64,000 nucleotides of DNA from Alphaproteobacteria bacterium PA2 (lineage in GTDB: Bacteria; Pseudomonadota; Alphaproteobacteria; Caulobacterales; Caulobacteraceae). The position numbers and the translations under genes were made by a program. The stretch covers positions 3,259,001 to 3,323,000 of the forward strand of contig NKIZ01000001.1 in assembly GCA_002256425.1 (NCBI GenBank), read 5' to 3'. The notes beneath the pieces are model-generated. The model saw only the letters and a program-made list of their open reading frames with translations, ran no database searches and was not told where the DNA came from. Shown here piece by piece: positions 60,928 through 64,000 of this stretch (positions are counted from its first letter, which is position 1; each line of letters opens with the position of its first letter).

Positions 60928-62117
60928 CAGAGCCGATCCAGGGAAAGGGTTTCGACGAGGTCGCCCGGTTCAAGGGCGGCGGCCTTGGGCGCCCTGCGGA
61001 CCAGGACATTGGCGGCCTCGAAGACCGTCACCAGGGAAGAGTCCTGGTCTCCATAGAGGTGCGCAACGGGCTCGTCCGAAGAGAAATCCACCCGCCCGCG
61101 CATCCAGTGCTCCCGCGGGCCATTGGCCGGCAGGGCTTCGGCCAGCCTGAACCGGCGCAGGGTGAAGGTCCGGTCCCGTCCGGCAAAGGCTTCGATGATC
61201 GGCCGAAGAAACAGCTCCGCGCAGACAAAGGCCGAAGCCGGATTGCCCGGCAGGCCCAGCATCCGCCGCCCATCCTCTAGCACCCCGAAGAAGGTCGGCT
61301 TGCCCGGGCGGACGGCGATGCTCTCGACACGGAGGGACAGGCCAAGGGCCTTGGCTGCGGTCCGGACCAGATCGTGGTCCCCCACAGAGGCTCCGCCCAC
61401 GGTGACGATCAGATCAGCGTCTGCGCCTTTGAGCGCCGCAATCACATCCTCCAGCCGGTCGCGAACCCCGGTCAGGCGGGTGACCTCGCCGCCCCAGGCC
61501 TCGACCATGGCCTGCAGTGCCGGACTGCCGGAGTCATAGATCTGGAAAGGACCAGGAACGGCCGGCGCCTCGACGATCTCTTCCCCGGTGGAAAGGATAG
61601 CGACCCGGGGGGGTCTGTGGACAGTAACCTCCGCCCGCCCGGCTGAGGCGCAAAGGGACAGCCGCCAGGGATCGATCCGGACGCCGGGCGTCAGCAGGGT
61701 CTGGCCGGCTTTGAAGTCCCGTCCCGCCTGTCGGATATTGTCGCCCACCTGAGCCGCAGGAACCGTCACCTGATCGCCCTCACGGACGGCGTCTTCCTGG
61801 ATGACCACGGCGTCGGCCCCGGCGGGCAGGGCCGCGCCTGTAAAGATCCGCACGGCCTGGCCGGCAGCGAGGACGCCCTCGAACCCATGGCCCGCCGCAC
61901 TCTCGCCGATGATGGTCAAGGCGCCCGGCGTGTCGGCGGCGCGCACCGCCCAGCCATCCATGGCGGAATTGGCGAAGGGGGGCTGATCGCGCAGGGCGTC
62001 GACAGGCTCGGCCAGCACCCGGCCAATGGCTCGGGCCAGGGGAACCTGCTCAGTCCCCATGGGCGCGATCTCGGCCAGCATGGCGGCCCGGGCGTCATCG
62101 ACGGCCATCAGCTTCAT
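60927..62117 (-). CDS. moeA: Molybdopterin molybdotransferase MoeA
   Basis: 396 residues. Inserts molybdate into adenylated molybdopterin. N-terminal [20 protein letters not shown], catalytic-domain blocks [28 protein letters not shown] and [19 protein letters not shown], then [20 protein letters not shown]. Domains I-IV are complete. It overlaps the moaC stop by four bases (ATGA at 62114-62117). Confidence 0.96.
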   Translation of the reverse strand: MKLMAVDDARAAMLAEIAPMGTEQVPLARAIGRVLAEPVDALRDQPPFANSAMDGWAVRAADTPGALTIIGESAAGHGFEGVLAAGQAVRIFTGAALPAGADAVVIQEDAVREGDQVTVPAAQVGDNIRQAGRDFKAGQTLLTPGVRIDPWRLSLCASAGRAEVTVHRPPRVAILSTGEEIVEAPAVPGPFQIYDSGSPALQAMVEAWGGEVTRLTGVRDRLEDVIAALKGADADLIVTVGGASVGDHDLVRTAAKALGLSLRVESIAVRPGKPTFFGVLEDGRRMLGLPGNPASAFVCAELFLRPIIEAFAGRDRTFTLRRFRLAEALPANGPREHWMRGRVDFSSDEPVAHLYGDQDSSLVTVFEAANVLVRRAPKAAALEPGDLVETLSLDRL

Positions 62118-62584
62118 GGACGGATCCAGTCTCCGGATTTGCCGCCGGACTTCTCCATCAGCCGGACACCCTCAATGGTCATGGCCTTGTCGGCGGCTTT
62201 CAGCATGTCATAGACCGTCAGGCAGGCCACCGAGACCGCCGTCAGGGCCTCCATCTCGACACCGGTCTGGCCCGAGGTCTTGACCCGTGCGCTCACCGCC
62301 AGGCCGCCCTCGGCCGGGGAAACCCGGACCTCGACCTTGGTGATGGCCAGGGGGTGACAGAGGGGGATCAGTTCAGAGGTCTTCTTGGCCGCCATGATCC
62401 CGGCGATTTCGGCGGTGGCCCGGACATCGCCCTTCTTGGCGTCGCCGCTGAGGGCCAGGGCCAGGGTCGCTTCCGACATGCGGACAAAGCCCTCGGCCAG
62501 GGCCTCCCGCGCCGTCACGGCCTTGCCCGAGACATCCACCATGTGGGCCCGGCCGGTCTCGTCAATGTGGGTCAGGCCGCTCAT
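62114..62584 (-). CDS. moaC: Cyclic pyranopterin monophosphate synthase MoaC
   Basis: 156 residues. [14 protein letters not shown] at the start, then [47 protein letters not shown], and [12 protein letters not shown] at the end are the standard MoaC active-site segments (Lys and Asp). It makes cPMP from the MoaA product. ATGA overlaps on both sides. Confidence 0.97.
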   Translation of the reverse strand: MSGLTHIDETGRAHMVDVSGKAVTAREALAEGFVRMSEATLALALSGDAKKGDVRATAEIAGIMAAKKTSELIPLCHPLAITKVEVRVSPAEGGLAVSARVKTSGQTGVEMEALTAVSVACLTVYDMLKAADKAMTIEGVRLMEKSGGKSGDWIRP

Positions 62585-63129
62585 TTTTCCAGAAGCCGGG
62601 GCATGAGTTCGACCATGTTGCAGGGGCCGTGGCGGCTGTCTAGCTGGGCGGAAATCACCTTGTCCCAGCCGTCCTTTACGGCGCCATTGGAGCCCGGCAG
62701 GCAGAAGACAAAGACCCCGCCGATCAGGCCCGCTGTCGCCCGGCTCTGCAGGGTGGACAGGCCAACCGACTGATAGCTCACCAGATGGAAGACCACGGAG
62801 AACCCGTCGATCTTCTTGTCAAACATGGGCTCCACCGCCTCAGGCGTGACGTCCCGACCGGTAATGCCTGTGCCCCCTGTTGTGATGATGACATCCACAT
62901 CGCCCGAGGCGATCCAGGCCCGGATCTGGCCGCGGATCTGCTGGACGTCGTCCTTGACGATGGTCTTGGCCGCCAGCTGATGGCCGGCGTCAGTGATCCT
63001 TTTGGCAAGGACGTGGCCGGAGGTGTCGGTCTCTTCGTCCCTGGTGTCAGAGACGCTCAGGACAGCGATCCGTACAGGGACAATCTGGGCGGACTGGTCA
63101 ATGTGACCACCGGGGGCAAGGGCGTTCAT
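62581..63129 (-). CDS. moaB: Molybdenum cofactor biosynthesis protein MoaB
   Basis: 182 residues from the ATG at 63129. [53 protein letters not shown] and [24 protein letters not shown] match MoaB/MogA, which adenylates molybdopterin. The ATG at 63129 overlaps the moaE stop as ATGA; an ATG at 63141 would put the start inside moaE and is less likely. It overlaps moaC by four bases. Confidence 0.95.
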   Translation of the reverse strand: MNALAPGGHIDQSAQIVPVRIAVLSVSDTRDEETDTSGHVLAKRITDAGHQLAAKTIVKDDVQQIRGQIRAWIASGDVDVIITTGGTGITGRDVTPEAVEPMFDKKIDGFSVVFHLVSYQSVGLSTLQSRATAGLIGGVFVFCLPGSNGAVKDGWDKVISAQLDSRHGPCNMVELMPRLLEK

Positions 63130-63572
63130 GTAGTCTCCCATCGGGCAATGTCGGTAAGGTCCTGGGGGCGGGGCTCGATCCAGCGGGCGCCGTCCGGGCC
63201 GGTTTCCTTCTTCCAGAAGGGCGCCCGGCTTTTCAGATAGTCCATCAGGAAGTCGCAGGCTTCAAAGGCCGCCCGGCGATGGGGCGCCGCCGTGGCCACA
63301 AAGACGATGGACTCTCCCGGCGTTATGGCGCCCGTGCGGTGGACAATCAGCACGTCCTGCAGCTCGAACCGCGCCTTGGCGGCAGAGACATGCTGCGCAA
63401 TCTGCGCCTCGGTAAATCCGGGATAGGCGTCCAGCTCCAGCACGGCTGCCGCCCCGCCCTCGGCCCGGGCCAGACCGACAAAACTGGCCACGGCGCCAGT
63501 CTCGCTCCGGCCACGACAGAAGTCGCCAAGCAGGGCGCCGGGGTCGAAGGCGGTGTCAGTCAGCCGGATCAT
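63126..63572 (-). CDS. moaE: Molybdopterin synthase catalytic subunit MoaE
   Basis: 148 residues. GAVASFVGLARAEGG, LELDAYPGFTEAQIAQHV, VLIVHRTGAITPGESIVFVATAAPHRRAAFEACDFLMDYLKSRAPFWKKE include the conserved HR and Lys residues that accept the MoaD C-terminus. Forms a heterotetramer with MoaD to convert cPMP to molybdopterin. ATGA overlaps with moaD and moaB. Confidence 0.96.
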   Translation of the reverse strand: MIRLTDTAFDPGALLGDFCRGRSETGAVASFVGLARAEGGAAAVLELDAYPGFTEAQIAQHVSAAKARFELQDVLIVHRTGAITPGESIVFVATAAPHRRAAFEACDFLMDYLKSRAPFWKKETGPDGARWIEPRPQDLTDIARWETT

Positions 63573-63808
63573 CCGCCGCTCATGGGGGGCAGGAAGGCCA
63601 CTTCGGATCCGGCCGTCAGGGTCGCATCGTGACGGACAATCGCCTGGTCCACGGCCACCTGGACCCCGGGACCGTCAAGGGCTTCCCCAAGCGGCTCATC
63701 TGTGGCGGCAAGCTTGCGTCGCAGGTCCGAGACGCTCATGGCCTCAAGGGTCTTTTCCCGCCAGCCGGCGAGGTCGCTAAGCGCGCCGAACAGCAGGACC
63801 CGGGCCAT
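63569..63808 (-). CDS. moaD: Molybdopterin synthase sulfur carrier MoaD
   Basis: 79 residues, ubiquitin-like. Begins VLLFGALSDLAGWREKTLE and ends FLPPMSGG with the essential Gly-Gly that carries the thiocarboxylate. It follows moaA by two bases and overlaps moaE by four. Confidence 0.96.
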   Translation of the reverse strand: MARVLLFGALSDLAGWREKTLEAMSVSDLRRKLAATDEPLGEALDGPGVQVAVDQAIVRHDATLTAGSEVAFLPPMSGG

Positions 63809-63810
63809 GG

Positions 63811-64000
63811 TCAGCCCCCTGTGGTGGACATGTGCCGCGACACGGCCGGGGCCGAATTGCGGACGATCTGGAAGTCATGGCCCTGGGGCTTGGCGTCCAC
63901 CGCCAGACGGATGGCGTCAGCCAGGGCCTCATCATCAGCGCCGGCGCGGATCACCGCCCTCAGGTCCGAGGCGTCCTCCCGGCCAAGGCAGGTGTGCAGC
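63811..64000 (-). CDS. moaA: GTP 3',8-cyclase MoaA, C-terminal end
   Basis: The last ~62 residues, running off the right edge; read in the frame closed by the TGA at 63811-63813. CLGREDASDLRAVIRAG, AIRLAVDAKPQGHDFQIVRN and the C-terminal MSTTGG match MoaA, including the Gly-Gly tail and the Cys of the C-terminal 4Fe-4S cluster region. The enzyme is a radical-SAM cyclase that starts molybdopterin synthesis from GTP. First visible gene of the operon. Confidence 0.93.
   Translation of the reverse strand, partial: LHTCLGREDASDLRAVIRAGADDEALADAIRLAVDAKPQGHDFQIVRNSAPAVSRHMSTTGG

Overview
The window is a chromosomal segment of about 65% or higher G+C (estimated by eye) from an alphaproteobacterium of the Caulobacterales, most like Caulobacter or Phenylobacterium. 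Evidence for this is the sigF-nrsF locus divergent from a DUF2282/DUF692/DUF2063/DoxX operon (the bufferin locus known from Caulobacter), a BamF-type lipoprotein, a eukaryote-like HisRS, an Oar-like TonB-dependent receptor, SapC, and two copies of a roughly 115-bp composite palindrome resembling the Caulobacter CerM element. I see no phage, insertion sequence, CRISPR array, tRNA or rRNA. Genes are dense, and neighbours often overlap by 1-4 bases at stop/start or stop/stop.

Layout. 1-4.7 kb: end of lspA, bamF, a TraB/GumN protein, a palindromic repeat, mutL, a MerR/TipAS regulator. 4.7-14.5 kb: RNA modification (rsmD, rluB, tadA), then a Tat-type dienelactone hydrolase, class V aminotransferase, tyrosine phosphatase, AMP nucleosidase, Tat-type superoxide dismutase, dicarboxylate symporter and htpX. 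14.5-18.8 kb: nrdB and nrdA, split by an LpxR-like gene, each preceded by a pair of NrdR-type boxes 31 bp apart. 18.8-27.3 kb: a yybP-ykoY manganese riboswitch ahead of a TMEM165/GDT1 transporter, an OmpA porin with 27 consecutive prolines, a CPA2 antiporter, a PCu(A)C copper chaperone, an M13 peptidase and a flavoprotein, followed by a hairpin-rich intergenic stretch. 27.3-33.7 kb: hisS-hisZ-hisG, then pgi and an SDR. 33.7-44.2 kb: DsbD, a hotdog-like small gene, SapC, MaoC hydratase, the agmatine-to-putrescine pair aguA-aguB, and a large TonB-dependent receptor.

44.4-48.7 kb holds msrA, the four-gene buf operon, and sigF-nrsF. The sigma factor and the operon face each other's backs, with matching GTAACC promoters on both strands, so SigF probably controls both units in response to metal or thiol stress. 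48.7-60.1 kb: a 3-oxoacid CoA-transferase pair, a 2OG-Fe(II) oxygenase, a TadG-like protein, and a bacterial alpha-2-macroglobulin overlapping pbpC. 60.1-64 kb: a molybdopterin operon on the minus strand, moaA (C-terminus only)-moaD-moaE-moaB-moaC-moeA, ending in an FkbM-like methyltransferase that overlaps moeA by one base.

The most notable signals are regulatory: the manganese riboswitch, the paired NrdR boxes, the divergent SigF promoters around the copper-bufferin operon, and the composite palindromic repeats. All identifications are by reading; no searches were run.
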